Source of the DNA: Poriferisodalis sp965208895
GTDB lineage: Bacteria; Actinomycetota; Acidimicrobiia; Acidimicrobiales; Poriferisodalaceae
Assembly (NCBI RefSeq): GCF_965208895.1
Contig: NZ_OZ242363.1
Location: 1,054,001 to 1,118,000, forward strand
Length of the DNA stretch: 64,000 bases
Direction of reading: 5' to 3'
Shown: in pieces, positions 34,393-43,615 of the stretch
Position numbering within the stretch: the stretch's first letter is position 1
How the letters are laid out: each line of letters starts with the position of its first letter
The notes under the pieces: model-generated
What the model was told of the DNA's origin: nothing
What the model saw: only the letters and a program-made list of their open reading frames with translations
Databases searched by the model: none
Translations under genes and position numbers: made by a program

Positions 34393-35589
34393 GTGAGCAC
34401 CCGCGCCCGATTCGTTCCGCCGCCGTATCCCTATGACCGGCTGGACGAGCTGAAACCGCTGGCCGACCGGCATGAAGGCGGGCTGGTGGACCTGTCCATC
34501 GGCACGCCGGTGGACCCGCCGTCGCCGGCCGTGCTGGCTGCGCTGGGCGGGTCGGACTCCGAGCGGGGCTACCCGCCGTCGATCGGCACGCCAGAGCTGC
34601 GGGATGCCGCTGCACGCTGGTGTGAGCAGCGGTTCGGCGTGCAGGTGGACGCCGATGCCGAGATCGCGGCAACGATCGGCTCGAAGGAATTTGTGGCCGG
34701 GCTGCCGCACTGGCTGCGCCTGCGCACACCCGGGCGCGACACCGTGCTGTACCCCGAGGTCAGCTACCCCAGCTACGCGATGGGAGCCGAGCTGGCCGGC
34801 TGCCGGGCGGTCGGGGTGCCGGCAGACGAGCACTGGTCGATCCAGCTCGACGCCATTTCCGAGGCTGATGCCGATCGGGCATTGGTCTTGTGGGTCAACA
34901 CGCCGGGCAATCCGGCGGGCGGTCTCGACGACTTGGCCGCTGCGGCAGCGTGGGGCCGTGAACGGGGCGTGCCAGTCTTCAGCGACGAGTGCTACGCCGA
35001 GTTCACTTGGGACGGACCACCCCACACGATCCTGGCGGCGACGGCCGTTGACACCGCCGCTGATCGCTCCCGGAGTGCCGACGCGGTTGCGGACGCCGCG
35101 ACTCGCCGCTCTCGGCGTGCCGACACTGATGGCGTAGTGGCCGTTCATTCGCTGTCCAAGCGGTCCAACCTGGCCGGCGTCAGGGTGGGCTTCTACGCCG
35201 GAGACCCCGAACTCGTCCACTACCTGCGTGAGCTGCGCAAGCACGCCGGGTTCATGGTTCCTGGCCCCGCCCAAGCGGCGGCCGTCGCAGCGCTGGCTGA
35301 CAGCGTCCACGTCGCCGAACAACGAGAGCGATACCGGTCGCGGCTGGAGCGTCTCGCCCGCATCGTGGGTCGCTTCGGTCCCGAGCCCCCGCTTCCCCGC
35401 GGCGGGTTCTACCTGTGGGCTGCGGCCCCGGACGGCGATGCGTGGGCGTTCACCCGCACGCTGCTCGCCGAGGCGGGCATTCTCGTCTCTCCTGGCGAGT
35501 TCTACGGCCCCTCGGCTGTGGGTTACGTCAGGGTTGCCGCTGTGCTGACCGACGACACGCTCGACATGGTCGAGTCCCGCATCGACTGA
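34393..35589 (+). CDS. dapC: PLP-dependent aminotransferase, probable succinyldiaminopimelate transaminase
   Basis: 398 residues from GTG 34393 (STRARFVPPPYPYDRL). Class I/II fold: DLSIGTPVDPPSP near the N terminus, TIGSKEFVAGLP, NTPGNPAGG, SDECYAEFTW, and HSLSKRSNLAGVRVGF with the PLP-binding Lys. The opening YPYDRLxxLKxxAxxHxGGxVDLSIGTPVD pattern is that of actinobacterial DapC, which makes N-succinyl-L,L-diaminopimelate. A short Ala/Arg/Asp-rich insertion (about 225-248) is unusual. It is close to dapF but separated by vapBC. DapC is preferred over other aminotransferases on sequence pattern, not proof. Confidence 0.8.
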   Translation: MSTRARFVPPPYPYDRLDELKPLADRHEGGLVDLSIGTPVDPPSPAVLAALGGSDSERGYPPSIGTPELRDAAARWCEQRFGVQVDADAEIAATIGSKEFVAGLPHWLRLRTPGRDTVLYPEVSYPSYAMGAELAGCRAVGVPADEHWSIQLDAISEADADRALVLWVNTPGNPAGGLDDLAAAAAWGRERGVPVFSDECYAEFTWDGPPHTILAATAVDTAADRSRSADAVADAATRRSRRADTDGVVAVHSLSKRSNLAGVRVGFYAGDPELVHYLRELRKHAGFMVPGPAQAAAVAALADSVHVAEQRERYRSRLERLARIVGRFGPEPPLPRGGFYLWAAAPDGDAWAFTRTLLAEAGILVSPGEFYGPSAVGYVRVAAVLTDDTLDMVESRID

Positions 35590-35630
35590 ACATTCAACTT
35601 CAACTTGAGATTTTGTGTGGTCGGTTGTCT

Positions 35631-36704
35631 TCAGGCTTCGAGTTGCTGCACACGGTCCGCCATCTCCGCAGTGCTCCCGGACGGGATCCACATGATCCGC
35701 GGGTCTCTGGCAAACCAACGCTGCTGACGGCGGGCGAACTTCCGGGTCCGTGCGGCAGCAACGTCAAGTGCCTCGACCAGAGTGCACTCCCCCGCGAGGT
35801 GCGCGCGAAGTTCCTTGTAGCCGAGGGCTTGCGCTGCGGTGCGAGACAATGGTGCCTCCCCAAGGCCCCGGACTTCGCCTAAGAATCCCTTGTCCATCTG
35901 TTGGCGGTACCTCTCGGCGATGCGCTCGTCGAGCGTGTCGCGGTCGACGTCGATCCCCACGAGCCGGAAGGGAACCTCGGGATAGGTCTGCAGACCCGGT
36001 CCGAACGACGAGAACGGCTGGCCGGTTCCGAGGCAGACCGACAGCGCCCGCACGATTCGCCGCAGGTTCGTCGGCTCCATGCGTGACGCGGCCACAGGGT
36101 CCAGTTCGGCGAGGCGCTGGTGCAGCACGGCCGCGCCGGGCGCTCGACCTTCTGCGGCTTGGCGAATCGCGGCCGAGTCAGCCGTGCCCCCGCAGACGGT
36201 GAGCCCGTCCGGTGCCGGTGCCGCCACCGATATGGCGGCGGCTTCGGATTCGAGTTCGGTGGCGATGTCGGTGAACTCCGGCGGCGGGGTCAACCCGTCG
36301 ACGACGGCGCGCAGGTACAAGCCGGTCCCGCCGACGAGCAAGGGCACTGCGCCGCGGCGGGCAATGTCGGCCATTGCCGAGGAGAAGTTGTCGGCGTAGT
36401 CGACGACGGTGAATCGCTCTGCAGGCTCGACAAGGTCGATGAGGTGGTGCGGAATCTCCGCCTGCTCGGGCGCAGTGGGTTTCGCAGTGCCGATGTCCAT
36501 GTCTCGGTAGACCTGCATGGAGTCGACCGACACCAATTCCGGCGGACCCACAGTCTCGGTCCGGGAGCGGGCACGCCTGGCCAATTCGAGTGCGAGCGCC
36601 GACTTGCCCGAAGCCGTCGGACCCACAATGACCAGTGGCCGGTGGCCGCCGTCTCCACCCATGGCCCCGACGCCGTGCTCCCCGCTCTTGATTCCCGTCG
36701 TCAT
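35631..36704 (-). CDS. miaA: tRNA dimethylallyltransferase
   Basis: Adds the dimethylallyl group to A37 of tRNAs reading UNN codons, the substrate for MiaB encoded upstream. The P-loop GPTASGKS, DSMQVYRDMDIGTAKPT, the GGTGLYLRA segment, and RRQQRWF near the C terminus are the family landmarks. The ATG at 36704 is taken as start; ATG 36662 (MGGDGG, just before the P-loop strand) is an alternative and neither has a clear ribosome site. It lies 84 bases downstream of miaB on the same strand. One extra segment (about 150-185, ISVAAPAPDGL...) is longer than usual. Confidence 0.92.
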   Translation of the reverse strand: MTTGIKSGEHGVGAMGGDGGHRPLVIVGPTASGKSALALELARRARSRTETVGPPELVSVDSMQVYRDMDIGTAKPTAPEQAEIPHHLIDLVEPAERFTVVDYADNFSSAMADIARRGAVPLLVGGTGLYLRAVVDGLTPPPEFTDIATELESEAAAISVAAPAPDGLTVCGGTADSAAIRQAAEGRAPGAAVLHQRLAELDPVAASRMEPTNLRRIVRALSVCLGTGQPFSSFGPGLQTYPEVPFRLVGIDVDRDTLDERIAERYRQQMDKGFLGEVRGLGEAPLSRTAAQALGYKELRAHLAGECTLVEALDVAAARTRKFARRQQRWFARDPRIMWIPSGSTAEMADRVQQLEA

Positions 36705-36788
36705 GAGACAGGCTGACGGGCCGCGCGAGGCATGGCCTCGCTGCGAGACTCGGCGGCGGCGCACGAGGTGCCTCTCAACCGCCCGGAC

Positions 36789-38387
36789 TCAGCGGGCGGC
36801 AACCGGAATGCGGGTGCGGTGTCGGGCTGGCGCGGTGACCTCGATGAGCTCACCGCTGAGATGGAAGGTGGCGGCCTCGCGCACCAGCACCCGGGCATAG
36901 GTGCCCGTTCGCAGCGGTTCAGTCGATGCGAAGTGCACCAGGCGGTTCTGGCGGGTCCGACCGGAGAGCATGCCGGGATCTCGCTTGGACGGTCCCTCGA
37001 CCAGCACCTCCTCGGTGCGACCGACTCGGGACTCGTTGCCCAGGCGCGCCGAGCGCTCGATGACGGCTCGCAGCCGCTCCATGCGCTCAGCCGACACGTC
37101 AGGGGCCACGAAGCGATCAGCCATCTCGACCGCTTCGGTGCCGGGCCGCGGCGAGAAGACGAAGGTGAATGCGCTGTCGAAGCGGGCTTCTGCGGCCAGC
37201 TCCAGCGTCGCAGCGAAGTCGCGCTCGGACTCGCCGGGAAAGCCCACGATGATGTCGGTGCTGACTGCGAGGTCGACGACGACGGCGCGGGCAGCCTCGA
37301 GTCGTTCCAGGTAGCGCTGGGCGGTGTAGCCCCGGTGCATGGCTGCGAGCACGTTGTCGCTGCCGGACTGCAGCGGCAGGTGGAGGTGCTCGCACACCTC
37401 GGGCGTTTCGGCCATCGCCGAGATCACGTCGGCTCGCAGGTCCTTCGGGTGCGGGCTGGTGAAGCGCACCCGCTCGATGCCGTCGACTGCACCGACCGCG
37501 CGGAGCAGGTCGCCGAACAGCGGGCGGGCGGTGCGCCGCCCATCGACCCAAGCCTCGCCCGCACGCCAGACCGCATCGGCGCGATGGTCCAGGGGAGGTG
37601 CACCGTTCGCGCCGCGCAGCACAGCACCGGCGGAGCTGCCCGGTACCGCTGAACCGCTCGTGCCACCGAGCCTGGCATCAGCGAGGTGGTCCCATGTCGG
37701 CGCAACGTTGGTGCTGCGCAGCGCCAGGGTGACGTCGCGGCCGTAGCTGTTGACGTTCTGCCCGAGCAGTGTCACCTCGCTGACGCCGTCGGCTGCCAGA
37801 CGACGCACCTCGTCGATGAGTTCGCCAAACGGGCGGGAGATCTCGCGGCCCCGAACGGAGGGCACGATGCAGAACGCGCACGAGTTGTCGCAGCCGATCT
37901 GGATCGTGACCCACGCGACGTGCTGGGCATCTCGCCGTACCGGCAGCGCCGATGGGAATTCTTCAGACTCGGCAAGGATCTCCGTCACCGGGCCCGACAC
38001 GCGAGCCTCGCTCAGCAAGTCGACGGCGCGTGCCACGTTGTGAGTGCCGAAGACCACATCGACATGGGGCGCCCGCTGGCGGACCAAGTCCTGGTCCTTC
38101 TGCGCCAGGCAGCCGGCAACTGCGATCTGCACGTCTGGCCGTTCCTCTTTGAGGCGCTTGAGGTGCCCGAGTTGCCCGTAGAGCTTGTTGTCGGCGTTCT
38201 CGCGAATGCAGCAGGTGTTCAACACGATCACATCGGCATCGGCCATCGTCGACGCGGCCACCAAGTCGTCGGCTTCGAGCAGGCCTGCGATTCGCTCGGA
38301 ATCGTGCTCGTTCATCTGGCACCCATAGGTGCGCACGAAATAGCTGCGCCGGCCCTCGACGTCGCCCTCATGCTCGCCCGCAGCCAC
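36789..38387 (-). CDS. miaB: tRNA-2-methylthio-N6-dimethylallyladenosine synthase with an internal insertion
   Basis: Radical-SAM methylthiotransferase acting on i6A37 tRNA. The 532 residues from GTG 38387 show the UPF0004 domain (VRTYGCQMNEHDSERI, LNTCCIRENADNKLYG, AGCLAQ), the radical-SAM CxxxCxxC (CDNSCAFC), VTLLGQNVNSYG, and the C-terminal TRAM domain (VLVEGPSKR...RTRQNRLVHF). Between GQNVNSYGRD and LFGDLLRAVG there is an insertion of about 65 residues, rich in Ala/Gly/Arg, in a loop that is short in other MiaB proteins. In-frame codons upstream of GTG 38387 overlap the monooxygenase gene and are not used. Confidence 0.92.
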   Translation of the reverse strand: MAAGEHEGDVEGRRSYFVRTYGCQMNEHDSERIAGLLEADDLVAASTMADADVIVLNTCCIRENADNKLYGQLGHLKRLKEERPDVQIAVAGCLAQKDQDLVRQRAPHVDVVFGTHNVARAVDLLSEARVSGPVTEILAESEEFPSALPVRRDAQHVAWVTIQIGCDNSCAFCIVPSVRGREISRPFGELIDEVRRLAADGVSEVTLLGQNVNSYGRDVTLALRSTNVAPTWDHLADARLGGTSGSAVPGSSAGAVLRGANGAPPLDHRADAVWRAGEAWVDGRRTARPLFGDLLRAVGAVDGIERVRFTSPHPKDLRADVISAMAETPEVCEHLHLPLQSGSDNVLAAMHRGYTAQRYLERLEAARAVVVDLAVSTDIIVGFPGESERDFAATLELAAEARFDSAFTFVFSPRPGTEAVEMADRFVAPDVSAERMERLRAVIERSARLGNESRVGRTEEVLVEGPSKRDPGMLSGRTRQNRLVHFASTEPLRTGTYARVLVREAATFHLSGELIEVTAPARHRTRIPVAAR

Positions 38388-38406
38388 GGCGTCAAGGCTA
38401 GGGGCG

Positions 38407-38444
38407 CGCTCGCGGGCCGCTCGGGCCCGGGGCTCAGCCTCTGG
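38407..38444 (-). repeat. 38-bp palindromic extragenic repeat, copy 2
   Basis: Exact reverse complement of 27969-28006. It covers the last codons of the monooxygenase gene and the gap before miaB, so in both places the repeat follows the 3' end of a gene in the same relative orientation. Internal hairpin CGGGCC-CGAGC-GGCCCG. Confidence 0.7.
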
Positions 38445-40227
38445 ACCGGGTAAAGGCGAAGTTCTGCGACATGTTTTCGCGGGCGTGCGACATGAAGCCC
38501 AGGTACTGCTTGATGTTGCCGTTGAAGTTGCCGTCCTGGCGTCGGTTCTCGGCACCCTCGAAGTTGTAGTAACCGGGAGTGCAGTCGCGGTTGCGAGTGG
38601 TCTTGCCGCGGTTGGCGATGACCTGCTGCACCCACCACTCCTCGGCTTCGGGCAGGCAATCCATCGACTGCAGACCGCCCCGGCGGACGAAGTCGATGCA
38701 CTCGGCGATGTGCTCGCCCTGGCTGTTGAGCACATCGGTCAGGTTGAAGGCAAAGAAGGCCTGGTAGCCGCCCATGATGAACAGGTTTGGGTAGCCGGCC
38801 GTGTGGATGCCCAGCAGCGTGCGGATGCCCTCGGAGTACTTGTCGTTGAGCTCGAGATCGTTCTCGCCGACGATGCGGTTGTAGATGCCGGTCTGCTGCA
38901 CCTCGAAGCCGGTGGCGTAGATGAGCAGGTCGAGCTCGTACTGCGTGCCGTCGAGGAGCGGCCCCTGTTCGGTGATCTGGGTGATGCCCTTGCCCTTGGT
39001 GTCGACCAAGTGCACGTTCGACCGGTTGAACGTGGGCAGGTAGTCGTTGTGGAAGCAGGGCCGCTTGCACATCAGCATGTACCAGGGCTTGAGCGCTTCG
39101 GCTGTCTCAGGGTCTTCCACGACCTCGTCGATGCGCCGGTGGATGCGCATCATCGCGTCAATGTTGGCGTTCTCCTGACGGCGGATCTTCTCCTCGCGGG
39201 TCATCGCCGCACGGCGCGCCTTCTGCTCGTCGCTGATGCGGGGTCCTGCCATTGCTCGCTCGCGCCGGCGCGCCTGCCAGCCCGGCTCCAGCTTCGCCGC
39301 CCACTCCTGGTCGGTCTCCCAATCGTCACGGATGTCGATCGAGGACGGCGTGCGCTGGAAGACGTAGAGCTCGGAGGACATCTCGCCGAGCTGCGGGATG
39401 GCCTGCACTGCCGTCGCGCCAGTGCCGATGATGCCGACCCGCTTGTCGGCGAGGTTCTCGAGATCGCCGCCGGTGTAGTCGTAGTCCCACCGAGACGTGT
39501 GGAATGAGTGGCCGCCAAACCGTTCCATTCCTTCGATGACCGCCAGCTTGGGCTTCGCGAGGGTGCCGTTGGCACAGATGACGAACTGGGCTGTGATCTC
39601 ATCACCCCGGTCGGTGCCGATGCGCCACACCTCAGCTTCGCCGTCCCAAATCGTCGAGGTCACCGTTGTCTGGAACATCGCCAGGTCGTAGAGCTCGTAC
39701 TTCTGAGCGATCATCCGGCAGTACTCGTAGATCTCGTCGCCGGTGGCGTAGTGGCGCGACGGCACGTAGCCGGTCTCGTCCAACAGCGGCAAGTAGTCGT
39801 ACGACACGACATCGCAGGCCACACCCGGGTATCGATTCCAGTACCACGTGCCGCCCACGTCGGCGCCGCGTTCGATGATGCGGATGCTCTCGACACCCTT
39901 CTGGCGCAGCCGAGCCGACGTCAGCAGCGCCGAGAATCCGCCCCCGATGAACAGCACCTCGACCTCGTCGTGCACTGGCGGACGCTCGATGCGCTCGGTC
40001 GCGTACGGATCTTCGGCGTAGCGGGCCAGATCTCCGTCGAGGTCGGAGGTATAGAGCTGCGTGCCCGGAGGCCGGTAGCTCAGCCGCAGGTCGCGTTCTT
40101 CGGCAAAGCGTCGCTTGATGTCGTCGTAGTACGACTGCGGCGGCCGCCCGTCGGCCTCTCGCGAGTAGTCGAAGTTGAAGATGTTCTGCGGCTTGTCGGT
40201 CTTCTGCTTCCCGCTCTGCTGCGCCAC
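38434..40227 (-). CDS. Flavin-containing monooxygenase, probable Baeyer-Villiger type
   Basis: 597 residues. FAD-binding Rossmann motif FIGGGFSALL (near 91-100), GGTWYWNRYPGVACDV typical of Baeyer-Villiger monooxygenases, the fingerprint FGGHSFHTSRWDY (FxGxxxHxxxW), and the NADPH Rossmann motif GIIGTGATAVQAIPQL. Such enzymes insert oxygen next to a ketone to give esters or lactones using NADPH and O2. The N-terminal 75 residues (NFDYSREADGR...) are an extension seen in the longer subgroup. It sits between recA and miaB, an unusual place that breaks a conserved gene order, and suggests steroid or terpenoid ketone breakdown with the nearby CoA-linked genes. Confidence 0.88.
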   Translation of the reverse strand: MAQQSGKQKTDKPQNIFNFDYSREADGRPPQSYYDDIKRRFAEERDLRLSYRPPGTQLYTSDLDGDLARYAEDPYATERIERPPVHDEVEVLFIGGGFSALLTSARLRQKGVESIRIIERGADVGGTWYWNRYPGVACDVVSYDYLPLLDETGYVPSRHYATGDEIYEYCRMIAQKYELYDLAMFQTTVTSTIWDGEAEVWRIGTDRGDEITAQFVICANGTLAKPKLAVIEGMERFGGHSFHTSRWDYDYTGGDLENLADKRVGIIGTGATAVQAIPQLGEMSSELYVFQRTPSSIDIRDDWETDQEWAAKLEPGWQARRRERAMAGPRISDEQKARRAAMTREEKIRRQENANIDAMMRIHRRIDEVVEDPETAEALKPWYMLMCKRPCFHNDYLPTFNRSNVHLVDTKGKGITQITEQGPLLDGTQYELDLLIYATGFEVQQTGIYNRIVGENDLELNDKYSEGIRTLLGIHTAGYPNLFIMGGYQAFFAFNLTDVLNSQGEHIAECIDFVRRGGLQSMDCLPEAEEWWVQQVIANRGKTTRNRDCTPGYYNFEGAENRRQDGNFNGNIKQYLGFMSHARENMSQNFAFTRSRG

Positions 40228-40415
40228 CTGATTCTCCCCGATCCGAGACCAAGCCGAGGCCGAATCGCCCCGCTCGCCTACGACCGGATCAGGCTAGGGC
40301 ACCACCGCGATGCAGCGCCGATTCGCCAGAGTGCTCGTTACGGCTGCCGTTGTGCCGTGCGGATCGGCACGAGCCGACCGGGGCCGACGCCGGCGGTCGC
40401 TGCTCGTCGACGGTG

Positions 40416-41501
<1,086 letters not shown>

Positions 41502-41720
41502 GTCGTCCTCCTCGGACTCCCGTTCGGCCGCACCCAGCGTGCGATGCCGTCTAGGGGCACCGTAGAAGCGGGGTGTGACAATTCTCGGGTGATTTTCTGC
41601 CGGTTGATCTCCTGCGGACCGCGGCAACGCTCGGTACGCCGCACGCCGCTGCACTGGCAGCCGCCGCCCCTGCGCTCTGCGCTGACGCGACGGCCACTTC
41701 GAATAACAGCAATGTAGTTC

Positions 41721-41734
41721 CGAACATCAGTTCG
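41721..41734. promoter_or_regulatory. LexA/SOS box
   Basis: CGAACATCAGTTCG, a perfect match to the actinobacterial/Firmicutes-type consensus GAACnnnnGTTC with symmetric flanks. It lies between divergent recA (start 41501) and the enoyl-CoA hydratase gene (start 41917). recA is the expected target. Confidence 0.8.
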
Positions 41735-41916
41735 TGTCAAGGCAAGACGGGCCGAATCTGGACATTGCACGCCACCTCAGTCGCGCACAACGCAGCAGGC
41801 ACGGCCTGATGATCGATTCGGACGCGTTCGATGAGGCTGCACGCCACCTCAGGCGTGCCCGGCGAACCGGGGCTCGGCACGTCGCGATGTCACAGTCATG
41901 TGGCACGCTGCGACCC

Positions 41917-42777
41917 ATGAGCACCCCAGCCCAGATGACCGACGACGATTTCGTGCTGCTGCATATCGAACGTGACGCAGGGGTGGCGTTTGCCACCATC
42001 GACGCACCGCCGATCAACGTGATGACGCCTGCACTGTTTCGCGAGCTCGCCAAGTTCAGTACGCACGTGGCCGATGACGACTCGGTGCGGGTGGTCGTGC
42101 TGCGCAGCGACAACCCAGATTTCTTCATCGCGCACTTCGACGTGACGGCGATCCTGGGCTACCCGACCGACGGAGAGGCCGAGCGGCCCACCGAGCACGC
42201 CGGGTTCCATGACATGTGCGAGCGCTACCGCACGATGGCGAAGGCCACCATCGTCGAGATCGGCGGCCGGGTCGGCGGCGGCGGGAGCGAGCTGTCGATG
42301 TCGTGCGACATGCGCTTCGGCGCCATCGATCGCACCGTCATCAACCAGATGGAGGTGCCCATCGGCATCCTGCCCGGCGGCACCGGCACCCAGCGTCTTC
42401 CACGCCTGGTCGGGCGAGGGCGAGCCATGGAGGTGATCCTGGGCGGCGTCGACCTCGACGCGCGCGCCGCCGAGCAGTGGGGTTATCTGAACCGGGCGCT
42501 GCCCGCCGACGAGCTGAGGCCCTTCGTGACTGCGTTGGCTTACCGCATCGCGAAGTTCCCGCCCCATGCCATCGCGCTGGCCAAGCAGGCTGTCAACGCT
42601 GCTGACGAGTTGCCGCTGCGGGAAGGTTTGTTCGAAGAGCGGTACCTCTTCCAGCGGCTGTTGCGGACTCCACAGGCCATGCCTGCAATGGAACAGTTTC
42701 TCGAACTCGGCGGGCAGACACGAGAAGGCGAGATACGAGTGGCAGACCTCACTGGCGAGATCAGCACAGAGGGCTGA
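41917..42777 (+). CDS. Enoyl-CoA hydratase/isomerase family protein
   Basis: 286 residues from ATG 41917 (MSTPAQMTDDD); ATG 41935 is also possible and earlier codons are not protein-like. Crotonase-fold landmarks: TIDAPPINVMTPALFREL, a stretch ending IAHFDVTAIL (oxyanion hole region), IGGRVGGGGSELSMSCDMRFG and VPIGILPGGTGTQRLPRLVGRGRAM. It probably hydrates or isomerises enoyl-CoA in fatty or aromatic acid breakdown. The GGGGSELS segment has Glu at one of the two common catalytic positions, while the second position is Gly-rich, so the exact reaction is open. Upstream, GCACGCCACCTCAG occurs twice (near 41766 and 41840). Confidence 0.85.
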   Translation: MSTPAQMTDDDFVLLHIERDAGVAFATIDAPPINVMTPALFRELAKFSTHVADDDSVRVVVLRSDNPDFFIAHFDVTAILGYPTDGEAERPTEHAGFHDMCERYRTMAKATIVEIGGRVGGGGSELSMSCDMRFGAIDRTVINQMEVPIGILPGGTGTQRLPRLVGRGRAMEVILGGVDLDARAAEQWGYLNRALPADELRPFVTALAYRIAKFPPHAIALAKQAVNAADELPLREGLFEERYLFQRLLRTPQAMPAMEQFLELGGQTREGEIRVADLTGEISTEG

Positions 42778-42788
42778 CGGCCCGAGCT

Positions 42789-43503
42789 GTGGCGACCGCC
42801 GCTCCCCCGCTTGCGAGCCAACCCGAGCTCATCGACTCGTGGCGCGCCTGGTTGGTGGCGATCGGCCGCAGGACTGGCGTGTGGCGTGGCCTTCGGCACC
42901 ATCTACACCTTCGGCGCGATCATCCCCTTCGCGACGTCCGTCGGCATCAGTGCCGGCGCGGCCGCGTGGCTGCTGTCTGTGGTCGGCGGTGCGAGCATTT
43001 TCGGTCGGCTGCTGCTGACCAGCTTCGCTCGACCCCTGTGGTCGATCCGCCTATTGAAGATCTCGTTCGCAATGCTGCCGGCTGCGTTCGCGATCTGGTT
43101 CTTCGCCTCGGATCGCTACGCGCAGATCGTGGTGTTCGCCGTCATCTTGGGCATCGGCTACGGCGGCTTCGTTGCGCTGCAGGGCGATGTGACACCCCAT
43201 CTCTTTGGCGTGGCCGGCATCGGTTCGGTGCTGGGGCGGTTGTTCTTCTGTTACGGGATCGGGAGCATGATCGGCCCGATCGCCATGTTCTTCCTGCTGG
43301 AGAGCTCAGGCGGAACGCTGTTGCCGATTGCGCTCGCCGGGGCCGTTGCGCTTGCGGGGGTGGTGGTCATCTGGGGGCTGACACCCGACCCGGTGCTGCT
43401 CGAGCCGGCCACCCCTGCGCCGCTACGGCGTTCTCCCGCGCAACTGTCACCGCCCAGCGTCTGGATGCCGGTGCCGGCCGGCAGCGCGGGACGCGGCACC
43501 TGA
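42789..43503 (+). pseudogene. Truncated, frameshifted MFS transporter gene
   Basis: The N terminus (SQPELIDSWRAWLVAIG from GTG 42789) and the rest (GLACGVAFGTIYTFGAIIPF from about 42870) are in different frames. Removing one C from the CC at 42866-42867 joins them as LVAIGAGLACGVAFG. Even so, only about six membrane helices (SVVGGASIFGRLLL, FAVILGIGYGGFVAL, LGRLFFCYGIGSMIGPIAMFFLL, LPIALAGAVALAGVVVIWGL) are present where MFS proteins have twelve. It resembles the C-terminal half of an oxalate/monocarboxylate-type MFS. Probably a decayed uptake gene of the neighbouring catabolic set. Confidence 0.7.
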
Positions 43504-43596
43504 GACCGGGCAACAGCCGCCGCGCCCGCACAGATCGTCGGGTTTCGCCTCGACGTCGAGGTTGCGGTACCTGAGACCGGGCAACGGCCGCCGCGC
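43493..43596 (+). repeat. Two 33-bp direct repeats at the MFS / CoA-transferase junction
   Basis: GCGG(C/T)ACCTGAGACCGGGC followed by AAC(A/G)GCCGCCGCGC occurs at 43493-43525 and 43564-43596, 31 of 33 positions identical. The first covers the MFS stop, the second ends 20 bases before the CoA-transferase start. A local duplication is the likely cause. Confidence 0.6.
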
Positions 43597-43615
43597 GGCT
43601 CTATCGTCAAACGCC

